Below, one piece after another: positions 32,118 through 41,195 of a stretch of 43,982 nt of DNA. How positions within the stretch are numbered: the first letter of the stretch is position 1; every line of letters starts with the position of its first letter. The notes beneath the pieces were generated by a model. That model was not told the origin of the DNA and did not search any database. It saw only the letters and a program-made list of their open reading frames with translations. Source of the DNA: UBA3263 sp964586765 (GTDB taxonomy: Bacteria; Bacteroidota; Bacteroidia; Bacteroidales; Muribaculaceae); the NCBI GenBank assembly GCA_964586765.1, contig CAZPHN010000021.1, positions 1 to 43,982 on the forward strand, read 5' to 3'. A program made the translations under genes and the position numbers.

Positions 32118-33395
32118 TCATTCTGCGTCGGCGCGCTTGCTGACACGTGAGCCAACCAGAGCGTAGAAGAGCAGATAAGCGGCGCAGGCAACTACAACCC
32201 AGTAAGAGTTGATATAGCCTACAGCGTCAGCAACGGCAGCCTGAATGAACATCATCACAGCGCAACCGAATACCATGGTCATGAAAATACCGGAAGCGAT
32301 AGCGGTATACTTGCCGAGACCTTCAACAGCCATGTTGAAGATTGCGCCCCACATAACGGAGGTGCAGAGACCTACAAGCAGGAAAGCAAAGATACCTACG
32401 GGGATTTCAGCCCAAACGACCGAGAGTGAGCCCCAGTCAATGCCCGGGAAGTTAACCATCACGTCAGTAGGAGCGAACATACCGAAGAGAACGAGCACCA
32501 TGGTAGCGATGCTGACGGTGGTAATCATTGCGCGAGCACTGATTTTTCCGCCGATAGACGCACCGGCAAGACGACCGATAAGCATCATGAACCAGTAAAC
32601 GGCAACAAGCAGACCAACAATGTTGCCTGCCATACCGCGCTCATTGATAAGATACTGCTGAACGAAGTTAGGAGTACCCACCTCGATACCCATGTAGAGG
32701 AAAATACCGAGAGCACCGAGAGCGAAGTGGCGATAGCTCATTGCGCCCTTGATGAGGCTGAGCTGAACGGGAGCCTGAGCGGGTTCTTCAATCTTGGTGA
32801 AGTAGATTACAACGAATGCTACGACGAAGATTGCGAGAGCAATCATCAGCGCGATTTCAACATCGGCAATCTTAGAGCGGGTAACATCGGCAATCAGCGC
32901 GCCCATCAGGATATAGCAGGCAACGGCAGCCGAAGAGTTGAACACACCGCCGAGCTGAATGAGCTGGTTACCCTTATTGCCACCGCCGCCAAGGATATTA
33001 AGCATGGGGTTGACAACACAGTTAAGGATACACATGCAGAGACCGGCAATGAAAGCACCGATAAGGTAAACGGTAAAGATGGCACCAAGGCTGTATGAAC
33101 CTTCCATCAGACCGCTGCACCACTGAATCAGAATGCCGAGGATACCTACGGCAAGACCAATGAGGGCAGTCTTCTTATAACCGAACTTGCTGATAAGCAT
33201 ACCGGCGGGAATACCCATTACAAGATAGGCAATGAAGTTACCATAGTTGCCAATCTGAGCTAATACATTGGAGATGTCTCCTTGGTTCTTGATGATGGTT
33301 GCCATCGGCGTACAGAGGTTTGTCACGAAGGCAATCATGGCGAAGAGCGCGATCATCACGATGATGGCTCCCCATTGCTTTTTTTGTTGACTCAT
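32118..33395 (-). CDS. MFS sugar permease, FHS (FucP/GluP-like) family
   Basis: A 425-residue, 12-segment major facilitator. The opening N-L-C-T-P-M-A-T-I-I-K, then Q-I-G-N-Y-G-N-F-I-A-Y-L-V-M-G-I-P-A-G and K-F-G-Y-K-K-T-A-L-I-G-L, match the fucose-glucose/galactose-H+ symporter family of Bacteroidota. The substrate is a hexose or similar; glucose/galactose is more likely than fucose because no fucose genes adjoin, but this is inference. Monocistronic, with a terminator at 32050 and a -7 box at 33473-33466. Confidence 0.85.
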   Translation of the reverse strand: MSQQKKQWGAIIVMIALFAMIAFVTNLCTPMATIIKNQGDISNVLAQIGNYGNFIAYLVMGIPAGMLISKFGYKKTALIGLAVGILGILIQWCSGLMEGSYSLGAIFTVYLIGAFIAGLCMCILNCVVNPMLNILGGGGNKGNQLIQLGGVFNSSAAVACYILMGALIADVTRSKIADVEIALMIALAIFVVAFVVIYFTKIEEPAQAPVQLSLIKGAMSYRHFALGALGIFLYMGIEVGTPNFVQQYLINERGMAGNIVGLLVAVYWFMMLIGRLAGASIGGKISARAMITTVSIATMVLVLFGMFAPTDVMVNFPGIDWGSLSVVWAEIPVGIFAFLLVGLCTSVMWGAIFNMAVEGLGKYTAIASGIFMTMVFGCAVMMFIQAAVADAVGYINSYWVVVACAAYLLFYALVGSRVSKRADAE

Positions 33396-33465
33396 AGTGT
33401 TTATACTTTGATTTGATTATAAATGAATTTTCATGGCATGAACTTTCATGGTGTTAATTTCGTGG

Positions 33466-33473
33466 CAAATTTA
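33466..33473 (-). promoter_or_regulatory. -7 box of the permease gene
   Basis: TAAATTTG on the minus strand, 70 bases before the permease ATG. No good -33 at the usual spacing. Confidence 0.45.
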
Positions 33474-33567
33474 GGTAAAAAATCCCGAAAAATCATTTTA
33501 TTACGGGTAAAAAATCTTCCGGATGGTTAAATTTCCCTAATATCTAATGTTTTACAACTTTTTGACG

Positions 33568-33575
33568 TAACTTTG
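33568..33575 (+). promoter_or_regulatory. -7 box of the TlpA-like gene
   Basis: TAACTTTG matches TAnnTTTG, 45 bases before the ATG at 33621. The -33 position shows no TTTG. Confidence 0.5.
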
Positions 33576-33620
33576 TGGCGGAAAAACAACAATAATTAAA
33601 ACTAAACAAACACTTAAAAA

Positions 33621-34649
33621 ATGAAGAAATTACTATTTGCGCTCGCCACTGCAACCGTACTCATGACCGCATGCGGCAAGAGCGACAAGTTCTCAGTCGA
33701 GGTCAACGTACCGGAACAGTTCATCGGTCAGACCGTCGCAATTATCAACCCGGAAACCCGCGACACCATCGGCAGCGCGGTTGCCGCCGACTCAATCGTA
33801 ACCATCTCAGGTACCATCCAGCAGCCCACCATGGCTATCATCTCCGCCCAAGGCTTACCCCTGAACCAATTGGTAGTTGAGCCCGGCAAAATTTCATTCA
33901 ACGAGGACGGACTTGCTACCGGCACCAAGAGCAACGACGTATTTGCCGAATACGGCAAGGAAGTAAACTCAATCATCGAGAGCCTCCGCGCAGCCAAGAC
34001 CGAAGCAGAGTCAGACTCTATCCTTGACAACAAACTCATTCCCTCCGCAGTAAAATTCATTGAATCAAATCCGAACAATCCTTACAACATGGCAGTGTTC
34101 GGTCAGGTTGCCCCGATGCTTTCAATCGAACAGATGAAAACGGTGCTTGACAACGATACCACCATCGCCAACAGCCCCGAAGCACAGCATCTCCTTACAA
34201 ATCTCGAAGCCAAAGCGCGTACCTCCGAAGGCAACAAATACGTCGACGTAGCCATCCAGCAGGAAGACTCCACCCTCGTAAAACTGAGCGACTACATCGT
34301 TCCCGGACGCTTCACCCTCATTGACTTCTGGGCATCATGGTGCACCCCCTGCCGCGAAGAAATCCCCAACCTCATCGAGATTGCCAAACAGTATAAGGCA
34401 GCAGGTCTTGATGTTGTAGGCGTAGCCATCAACGACCGCACCGAAGCAACCCAGAAAGCCATCAAGGAACTCGGAATCAACTATCCCGTAATCCTTAACG
34501 GCGGCAAAGAAATTATCGACGCATACGGCATCGTAGGCATTCCCTGCATCCTCCTTATCGACCCGCAGGGCACCATCATTGCGCGCGACCTTCGCGGCGA
34601 CAACATCGCCAAGACCGTCGAAGAAGCCCTCGCCTCCCGCCGCCGCTAA
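33621..34649 (+). CDS. TlpA-like thioredoxin lipoprotein with DUF4369 domain
   Basis: A 342-residue lipoprotein (lipobox T-A-C, Cys18) with an N-terminal DUF4369 beta domain (about 22-115), a helical middle and a C-terminal thioredoxin/TlpA domain (about 205-342). The active site is W-C-T-P-C (240-244), with a cis-Pro near G-I-P-C in V-G-I-P-C-I-L-L. It reduces or isomerises disulphides in the periplasm; DUF4369-TlpA fusions are common in Bacteroidota. A 14-base-pair terminator follows the stop closely. Confidence 0.9.
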   Translation: MKKLLFALATATVLMTACGKSDKFSVEVNVPEQFIGQTVAIINPETRDTIGSAVAADSIVTISGTIQQPTMAIISAQGLPLNQLVVEPGKISFNEDGLATGTKSNDVFAEYGKEVNSIIESLRAAKTEAESDSILDNKLIPSAVKFIESNPNNPYNMAVFGQVAPMLSIEQMKTVLDNDTTIANSPEAQHLLTNLEAKARTSEGNKYVDVAIQQEDSTLVKLSDYIVPGRFTLIDFWASWCTPCREEIPNLIEIAKQYKAAGLDVVGVAINDRTEATQKAIKELGINYPVILNGGKEIIDAYGIVGIPCILLIDPQGTIIARDLRGDNIAKTVEEALASRRR

Positions 34650-34670
34650 ATATCCTCCGACCCAAACACC

Positions 34671-34710
34671 AGCCGGGCGACTCGCAATGAGTCGCCCGGC
34701 TGCTTTTTAT
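34671..34710 (+). terminator. Terminator of the TlpA-like gene
   Basis: A perfect 14-base-pair stem (CAGCCGGGCGACTC with GAGTCGCCCGGCTG, loop GCAAT), then CTTTTTA, 21 bases after the stop. Confidence 0.92.
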
Positions 34711-34751
34711 AAAACGACGTTGGAGTGCGCATAAGGAGAGCCGGAATCCTT

Positions 34752-34841
34752 GCTTGGGAGCGGCACGCGTCTCGCGTGCCTGTAATATCCCTATTTCCCA
34801 GTTAGTTACCGGCACGCGAGGACGCATGCCGCGCCCAAGCA
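34752..34841. repeat. Double-hairpin palindromic element, copy C
   Basis: GCTTGGGAGC and the inverted GCGCCCAAGC enclose GGCACGCG-TCT-CGCGTGCC (34762-34780; one loop base fewer than the others) and GGCACGCG-AGGA-CGCATGCC (34811-34830). It lies between the convergent TlpA-like and outer-membrane receptor genes. Between it and the receptor terminator (34842-34964) nothing recognisable was seen. Confidence 0.85.
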
Positions 34842-34964
34842 CTGGTCGTACCAAAAGCGAATTTTACGCCTATCTATCGGTATTGTGCGGGCAACGGCGA
34901 TACGGAGATCGCCTCTCCCCTTGAATTTTGGAACCATAATCGCAGTTTTTTGTGTATGGAGATG

Positions 34965-35001
34965 AAAAAGCGGCGAGGAGCCTCCCGGCTTGCTCGTCGC
35001 C
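34965..35001 (-). terminator. Terminator of the receptor gene
   Basis: On the minus strand, GGCGACGAG/CTCCTCGCC (9 positions, one mismatch) then GCTTTTT, 17 bases after the stop at 35019. Confidence 0.7.
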
Positions 35002-35018
35002 TTGCCATATCACAATAT

Positions 35019-37703
35019 TTACAAAAGTTTGAATCGTACGCAGAGTATTATGTTACGCGGTCGCAGCTGTGATGTCTGGGTGAAGATGTCGAGACCGCTA
35101 TACGATACGCGAGTGTATTGACACTGGTCAAAGAGATTGTTGAGCAGCAGTTCGAGGTCAACGCGCTTAAGCTTGAGCTTGGCAGAGGCATCGCCAAACC
35201 ATGCATGACGGTTCTTGACCGTCAGGTTGTTATAGTTGTCCTCACCCGAAAGGGTTAGAGTGAGTTTCTTGGTGGGATAGAAGTTCATGGAGATGCGCTG
35301 AGCACTGTTGCACACTATGGTCGAGCGGTCGCGATTACCCTCGGTATAGCTGCGGCTCCTGCCGAAACCGCAGTTGTAGACTATCCCCACCCACGTAAAG
35401 GGGCGGAGCGAGAGTGCGCCACCGAAACCGAGTCGCCGGGCATGATAGCGGTAGACATTGCCGTCAATGAGCCGTTCATTCTCTGAAAGACCGTAGCTGC
35501 CAAACAGACGGATGGACGAGTTAAGGAAATCGAAGCCTTTGCTTGCCTCACCGTTGACGCTGTAACTGCTTGCCATGGTGGGACAGTTGACCGCCTGCAC
35601 TACACTGGTGGCACCTTCGTAACTATAACCGTAGGTCTGGTTATCGCGGATGTTACGGTAGTTGAAACCCACGTTGGCAAAGAGGGCGCGGATGGCACTA
35701 TGGTAGCGAAATGAGACATTCGCTCCATAAGTCTCCGTTTCTGAAAGATGCTCGACGTATGAACGCTGGAACGTGCGGTAGTTCGACATGATATAGCCGC
35801 TATATATGCCGCCCGGGTCACCTACGGTCTTGCTATAATTGCCGCCCGCGCTGAACCAGAAATCAGACTTAATCACCCAGTTCAGCGAGAGCGAGGGAGA
35901 GAAAAGCAGATGAGTATAGGCGTGCTTGTCATTACGCACTTTGTCATCAAGCGTCTGCGTATATAGCTCGAGGGGAAGCCCGAGGGTTATGTCAAAGTCG
36001 CGCCTTTCGTACTTATAGCTTTGACTGAGGGCAAGACAATAGGTATTGTACCAAAGGTCATTATTGAGCTGTGCGCCCTCCGCGGGCAGAGTAAATCCGT
36101 CGAGATCGGTAACGATTCCGTGCAGGTTTGCCGAAGCGTTTATGCCATAGTTGAAGCGGAATGCCTCTGCCACACGGATGCTGTAGCTTGTGTTGAACCG
36201 CCCGGCTATGTGGCGGGAATTAACGTCCTGCGAGTAGGATGCCTGTGTGCCCTGAAGCAGCGAGTCGATGCTAACGGTGAGGGTATTGGGACGGTGGGCA
36301 TAGCCTGCCGAGAAGTGGAGATTGAAGGTATTCCTGCCGATATTGCGGATGGTATTGAGGGTGTTCGATACGGAAAACTGCGGACGGTCAAAGTGCTGAC
36401 GCACACGGTCGTTGCCAAAGTTCACAGGGAGACTTCCCGTGCGTTCCGATGCTATCATGCCATCCACGCGGTCACTGTTCCAGTCTGTGTCGAATTTAAG
36501 CACGTCTGCCACAAATCCGTTCGGCGAGTTCCAGTTGTAGCGTACCTGCGCATTCAGGTTATTTACTTTTGTCTCACCGGTCAGGGTCTCGGAGGTCAGC
36601 AGACGGCTGTCTTCGCTGATAAAGTAGTTTTCCACACTGTTGCCCTCGCGGCGTATGCGGTCGTTATGGTAAGCTATGTTCAGACTCAGCTCCGTGTTAT
36701 TGTTGAACTTCTCCAGATGGTTCATTGTCAGGATATGACTTTGATTGTCAAAGGTGCGCTTCTGCGGCAGCCCGGAGCCGGTAGGCATGACCACACCGGT
36801 GGGACAGAAGGGATATAGCCCCACCCCGCTGACATCAGACTGATGTTGAGTCAGCTCCTTCGACACGTCGTCGCCCGTATTGTTTCCCTTGTAGAGCGTC
36901 ATGTTCTGGCGCCGTTTGGCGAAGTACATACAGACCAGTTCGGCTGTCCACAAGGGATTCTTGCCGATGGTGTTAGCCTGCTGGACCCCGGTGCCAAGCA
37001 TGGCATTGATTGCAACCGTGCCCTTGGCGGAGTCTTTCAGCTTGAGGTTGATGGCTACGTCGTCACTCAAGGTCTGCCCTTGGAGCATCTTGACCGGCTG
37101 ATGGTTTTCCAGCACCTGCACCGCAGCCACGTCAGAGGCATTGACATTGTTGGTTGCCAGACCATAACGTCCCGCAAGCAGGTCCATATCCTCGACATAG
37201 AATTTCGATATGCTCTTGCCATTGAAGCGGATGCCGCCATTGTCAGACACTTCTATGCCGGGCATTCGTTTCAGCACATCGCCTATGGTGCGGTCAGCCT
37301 GCTACTGAAAGGCACCGACGAGGTAATTGAGCGTATCGCCATGCTGAGTGATTTTTTTGGCGCGCACGCTTACCTCCTTGAGCTGAATGGTCTGTGTCTC
37401 AACGTGGAAGTCGAGTTTCTGAGTGCGGTTGGCAACGGTCTTTACCTGCTGACCTATACCCAGACCGTCGGCAATCACGATGATGGAGTCGGCTTCGCTC
37501 TCGAACTCCAGTCTGTAGTTCCCTTTGATGTCCGTATCGGCAAAACCGATGATACAGCCGCCGTCCTTGGCAGATGCCGTTACGTAGGCATCCGCCTTAT
37601 CGCCCTTCGCGCCGAGCACACTGCCGGTTATGACGGTCCGGGCAAGCGTCACGACCCAAACCGCCACAAGAAGGACAAGAAACGCCGATAGTCTCCTCGT
37701 CAT
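35019..37703 (-). pseudogene. TonB-receptor-like outer-membrane protein interrupted by an in-frame amber codon
   Basis: One frame runs from ATG 37703 (4 bases after the GLPGLI stop) to 35019, 895 codons, with a single TAG at 37304-37302 (codon 134). Before it lie a signal peptide and a carboxypeptidase-regulatory-like domain (about 28-105; T-G-S-V-L-G, then I-I-G-F-A-D-T-D-I-K-G-N-Y-R-L). Directly after it follows the conserved plug, D-R-T-I-G-D-V-L-K-R-M-P-G-I-E-V, and a complete beta barrel ending in R-F-K-L-L. The lesion looks like CAG to TAG, with Gln codons on both sides. It may be a recent nonsense mutation, a sequencing error, or suppressed. The downstream part could restart at ATG 37277 but would lack a signal peptide. 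The substrate of the intact protein is unknown; divergent TetR control is likely. Confidence 0.8.
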
Positions 37704-37707
37704 GATG

Positions 37708-38571
37708 TTATTCCAGCTCCAGAGGCTCAAAGGTCGACTTGCCGGGTGTGGTACCGTCGGCATTGGTCCAACCTATGGCACTCCAGTAGTTTTCGTTATA
37801 GCGTTTCTGCAGTTTATAGATGCGCTCACGGGTGTTTTTAGGATAATAACTGTCCGGATACTGGGTAATGGGGAATGTGCCGTTCTCAATGGCAACAGCC
37901 TCCCAGACGTAAAGATTGTCAACATCATAGACCTTCAGTATGCATCCCGGCAGCCCGCCGAACTTCCACGGACCGCCCTTGATGGGGACATCGGTAGCGA
38001 ACCACGCCACAAAGTCGCGTCCACGGAACCGGCAGGTGGCTTTCTGGCAGCGGTGACCGAGAATGGTCTGCACCTCTTCGCCCAATGTCCACTTCATCTG
38101 CGGGCACGCTTCGGTGTAACGCCCGTTGTCCCGCTCGGCAAACGACGGCATACACGCATACTCGGTCAGTTGATTGTCGCGGACAATATAGTCTGAGAAC
38201 ACCAGCTCGCTCCAGTGTTCCTGATGCTCCTTCTGTCCACCCATCCAGAAGCTTTTCGGCACATTCTCCGAATGGTTCTTATTCTTTTTCCACTCGATAG
38301 CCGTCTTGTCGGACTGGTCCAAGAACTCGCTACTGTACTTACGCACACGCTTGCCCGCTTCGAGCTTTCCGAGGTCAATATACGTGTTTTCATCTTTAAT
38401 GTCCTTGGCGTTAAGCGCATAAAGCACGCGCACGCTTGCTGTGTCAATGACCACACGGTGGTCATATCCGCGCTTTTCGCGGGTAGGGACGCGACCGTTT
38501 TGCTTGGGTTGTGCCTGAATGGTTCCGCAAACGGCAAGAATGAGTCCGAAAAAGATTATGACTTTCTGCAT
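37708..38571 (-). CDS. GLPGLI family protein
   Basis: A 287-residue secreted protein: signal peptide (cleavage near I-Q-A-Q, residue 20) and the family hallmark W-K-F-G-G-L-P-G-C-I-L-K-V near 197-208, after W-F-A-T-D-V-P-I-K-G-G-P. GLPGLI proteins are Bacteroidota-specific, mostly of unknown function, and are often next to TonB-dependent receptors, as here (4-base gap). A consensus minus-strand promoter overlaps the divergent TetR promoter region. Confidence 0.9.
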   Translation of the reverse strand: MQKVIIFFGLILAVCGTIQAQPKQNGRVPTREKRGYDHRVVIDTASVRVLYALNAKDIKDENTYIDLGKLEAGKRVRKYSSEFLDQSDKTAIEWKKNKNHSENVPKSFWMGGQKEHQEHWSELVFSDYIVRDNQLTEYACMPSFAERDNGRYTEACPQMKWTLGEEVQTILGHRCQKATCRFRGRDFVAWFATDVPIKGGPWKFGGLPGCILKVYDVDNLYVWEAVAIENGTFPITQYPDSYYPKNTRERIYKLQKRYNENYWSAIGWTNADGTTPGKSTFEPLELE

Positions 38572-38613
38572 TTTTCTGTTGGTTTATTGTCGGTGGTAAA
38601 AGATTTTTGCTCG

Positions 38614-38645
38614 CAAATATACATACTTTCATGTATAAATGCAAA
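38614..38645 (-). promoter_or_regulatory. Consensus promoter, GLPGLI/receptor operon
   Basis: On the minus strand, TTTG (38645-38642), 20 bases, TATATTTG (38621-38614); leader about 37 bases. Between the two boxes is a short palindrome-rich stretch (ACATACTTTCATGTAT) that could bind the divergent regulator. Confidence 0.75.
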
Positions 38646-38665
38646 TTTAATTCGGATTTGTTTTA

Positions 38666-38697
38666 TTTGATTTATTGGGTGTAATGCAGTATCTTTG
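38666..38697 (+). promoter_or_regulatory. Consensus promoter, TetR-family gene
   Basis: TTTG (38666-38669), 20 bases, TATCTTTG (38690-38697), 32 bases before the ATG. It is separated from the divergent promoter by only 20 bases. Confidence 0.75.
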
Positions 38698-38729
38698 CAT
38701 CATAAATCATTTCCACACCACCTCTTGAC

Positions 38730-39449
38730 ATGGAAGGAACCAAGCCGAAACGCTCCCGCCGGTCGAAAGCCGACATAGAGAACAGCATAAAAAAAGCCGC
38801 GAAAACCATCATTATGAAAAAAGGGTTTTCGGGCATGACAGTGCTTGACATAATCAAGCACGCAAAAATCGAGCCTATAACATTTTACACACGTTACAGG
38901 AACTTAGAGGAGTTCTATGACAGCTTTGTGAGGGAATATGACTACTGGTTCAGCAATATGCTGAAAGTATCGAAAGGAAAGGTATATAATAAAGACAAGT
39001 ATGTAGAAATATTCCGAAACCTGTTTGATTGCCTTAAGGATGACTCCATAATGCTGGAATTGCTCCGCTGGGAGGTAAATGACACCAATGCGGTCACGAA
39101 GCGTTCAGCCATGAACCGCGAAATACAGACCCTGCCGCTTACTGAGGTTTACGGCAATCAGTTTAAGGACAGCGACATTGACTTTGTGGCGATTTCCGCG
39201 CTCATGATTGCCGGCATATACTACCTGAATCTCCACCGTAACTGCTCGCCGTTCTGCGACATAGACATTTCGACCGAAGAGGGACGCAGACGCCTGATGA
39301 ACGCCGTCAAATCCCTTTCCGACAAGCTGTTCAGCGAGAAAGACGCGGCAGCAGAAACAAGCCATCGCCACAAGATAGCCACCATTGCCGAACGGATGAG
39401 GCAAAAAGGGTTCAGCGACACCGACATAGCCTTCTGCTTGGCAGACTGA
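38730..39449 (+). CDS. TetR/AcrR-family regulator
   Basis: A 239-residue protein with an N-terminal TetR HTH (about 15-65: A-A-K-T-I-I-M-K-K-G-F-S-G-M-T-V-L-D-I-I-K-H-A-K, then T-F-Y-T-R-Y-R-N-L-E-E-F) and a variable ligand-binding C-terminal part (about 70-200) plus a basic tail. Its divergent position next to the GLPGLI/receptor operon makes that operon a likely target, possibly repressed together with its own gene through the shared 160-base spacer. Ligand unknown. Confidence 0.88.
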   Translation: MEGTKPKRSRRSKADIENSIKKAAKTIIMKKGFSGMTVLDIIKHAKIEPITFYTRYRNLEEFYDSFVREYDYWFSNMLKVSKGKVYNKDKYVEIFRNLFDCLKDDSIMLELLRWEVNDTNAVTKRSAMNREIQTLPLTEVYGNQFKDSDIDFVAISALMIAGIYYLNLHRNCSPFCDIDISTEEGRRRLMNAVKSLSDKLFSEKDAAAETSHRHKIATIAERMRQKGFSDTDIAFCLAD

Positions 39450-39455
39450 CCCGCA

Positions 39456-40190
39456 TCAGCGGAGGGCGGTGTAGATAGTGCAGACGCCGAAGGTGAGGGG
39501 GCGGAAGGAGGCGCGGGTGAAACCGGCGGCGGTCATGAGGTCACACATGGCGGCACGCTGAGGCACTGCGGCGATGCTTTCGGGCAGATATGAGTAGGCG
39601 CGGCTGTCTTTGCTGATAAGCCGCCCCACAAGGGGTATGATTCCGCGGGTATAGAGCCTATAGAATGGCTTGACTATGGGATTGGAGGGGGTAGACAGTT
39701 CGACTATGCAGACCATGCCGCCGGGTTTGAGCACCCGGTACATTTCGCGCAGCCCGGCGGGGATGTCGGCGAAGTTACGCACTCCGTAGGCTACGGTCAG
39801 GGCATCGAAGGTACATGACTCGAACGGAAGAGCAAGACAATCTGCTGCCTGCAGGGTTATACGGTCGGTCAGCGAGGCAGCGGCAATCTTTTCGTGCCCC
39901 ACCTTAATCATGCCCTCGGAAAGGTCTACTCCGGTAATCACGGAGCCGGGTATGGCGCGCGCCAGTTCGATGGCGAGGTCGCCGGTGCCGGTAGCAACGT
40001 CAAGGATGTCGCGCGGAGAGCGTTCCGCCACCATCCTGACTGCCTTTTTGCGCCAGTTGCGGTCAATGCCGAGCGTCATGGCGCGGTTCATGAAATCATA
40101 AGCGGGAGCGATGGAGTCAAACATTTGCTCCACCTGCTCCCCCTTGGATTGGTTTGTGCCGTAAGGCGTTATACGTTCAACCTCGTTCAT
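39456..40190 (-). CDS. menG: Demethylmenaquinone methyltransferase
   Basis: A 244-residue SAM-dependent methyltransferase of the UbiE/MenG family, which makes menaquinone in the last step. Motifs: F-D-x-I-A-P-x-Y-D-F-M-N near 24-36, the SAM loop D-V-A-T-G-T-G-D (about 62-69), and F-D-A-L-T-V-A-Y-G-V-R-N-F near 128-140, all characteristic. As Bacteroidales use menaquinone, the quinone is taken to be menaquinone (knowledge, not sequence). Overlaps purC by 4 bases (ATGA). The often-following aroE is not present. Confidence 0.93.
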   Translation of the reverse strand: MNEVERITPYGTNQSKGEQVEQMFDSIAPAYDFMNRAMTLGIDRNWRKKAVRMVAERSPRDILDVATGTGDLAIELARAIPGSVITGVDLSEGMIKVGHEKIAAASLTDRITLQAADCLALPFESCTFDALTVAYGVRNFADIPAGLREMYRVLKPGGMVCIVELSTPSNPIVKPFYRLYTRGIIPLVGRLISKDSRAYSYLPESIAAVPQRAAMCDLMTAAGFTRASFRPLTFGVCTIYTALR

Positions 40191-41137
40191 TGAGCGAGCT
40201 GAGTCAAGCAGTCGGTGACATTGACTGCGATGCGGTCAGTAAGGTTCGTTTCCGGCGCGGGAACGAAGGTCTTGCCGGTAATGTGCTCGTAGAGTTCAAT
40301 GTAGCGTTTGCTAACACTTTCAACAAACTCATCGGTCATTTCGGGCACCTGCTGACCGGCTTTGCCCATAAATCCGCGCTCAATGAGCCACTGGCGCACG
40401 AATTCCTTGCTGAGCTGACGCTGAGGTTCGCCCTTTTCAAAGCGTTCCTGATAGCCGTCGGCATAGAAGTAGCGGCTTGAGTCGGGGGTATGGATTTCGT
40501 CAATGAGAATTACCTTGCCGTCAAGGAGTCCGAATTCATATTTGGTGTCAACGAGGATAAGACCTTTGTCGGCAGCCATCTTGGAGCCGCGCTCGAAGAG
40601 CGCGCGGGTATAGGCTTCGACCTGAGCGTAGTCTTCAGCCGAAACGAGACCCTGAGCAATGATTTCTTCCTTGGAGATGTTTTCATCATGACCGGCATCA
40701 GCCTTGGTGGTGGGGGTGATGATGGGTTCGGGGAATTTCTCATTCTCGCGCATTCCGTCGGGAAGCTTCACTCCGCAGAGTTCGCGACATCCGGCGGCAT
40801 ATTCGCGCCATGCGCTGCCGGTAAGGTAGCCGCGGATAATCATCTCAACGCGGAGACCTTCGGCACGGCGACCGACGGTCACCATCGGGTCGGGCGACGC
40901 AAGTTTCCAGTTGGGAACGATATCGGAGGTAGCATCAAGGAAATACTCGGCAATCTGGTTAAGCACCTGTCCCTTGAAAGGAATACCTTTAGGGAGAACG
41001 ACGTCAAACGCCGAAATACGGTCTGTGGCAATCATTACCAGCAAATCGGGATTTACAGAATAAACGTCGCGAACCTTGCCGTGGTAAACATTGGTCTGCC
41101 CGGGAAAGTGAAAGTCAGTTGTAAGTAATGCGGACAT
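40187..41137 (-). CDS. purC: Phosphoribosylaminoimidazole-succinocarboxamide synthase
   Basis: A 316-residue SAICAR synthetase that joins CAIR and aspartate in purine synthesis with ATP. Motifs: G-K-V-R-D-V-Y near 20-26, A-T-D-R-I-S-A-F-D-V (about 37-46), and in the C-terminal half L-V-D-T-K-Y-E-F-G near 195-203 and D-E-I-H-T-P-D-S-S-R near 212-221. Length fits the longer bacterial form. Operon with phoH upstream (44-base gap) and menG downstream. Confidence 0.95.
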   Translation of the reverse strand: MSALLTTDFHFPGQTNVYHGKVRDVYSVNPDLLVMIATDRISAFDVVLPKGIPFKGQVLNQIAEYFLDATSDIVPNWKLASPDPMVTVGRRAEGLRVEMIIRGYLTGSAWREYAAGCRELCGVKLPDGMRENEKFPEPIITPTTKADAGHDENISKEEIIAQGLVSAEDYAQVEAYTRALFERGSKMAADKGLILVDTKYEFGLLDGKVILIDEIHTPDSSRYFYADGYQERFEKGEPQRQLSKEFVRQWLIERGFMGKAGQQVPEMTDEFVESVSKRYIELYEHITGKTFVPAPETNLTDRIAVNVTDCLTQLAQ

Positions 41138-41145
41138 TGGTTGGA

Positions 41146-41195
41146 TTATGGTTGAGGGGTTATTGGTTTATAGTTTAGTGTTTATGGTTGAGGGG
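41146..41195. repeat. Direct repeat of 14 bases, 36-base period
   Basis: TTATGGTTGAGGGG occurs at 41146-41159 and 41182-41195, the second copy containing the phoH stop codon. The sequence between is A+T rich (TTGGTTTATAGTTTAG). It may be a small duplication at the phoH 3' end. Confidence 0.75.

Noticed and set aside
37302..37304. Genetic code change with TAG read as Gln
   Set aside because: TAG ends the FemAB-like gene at a sensible place, an RF1 gene is present and no other in-frame TAG was found in the window.
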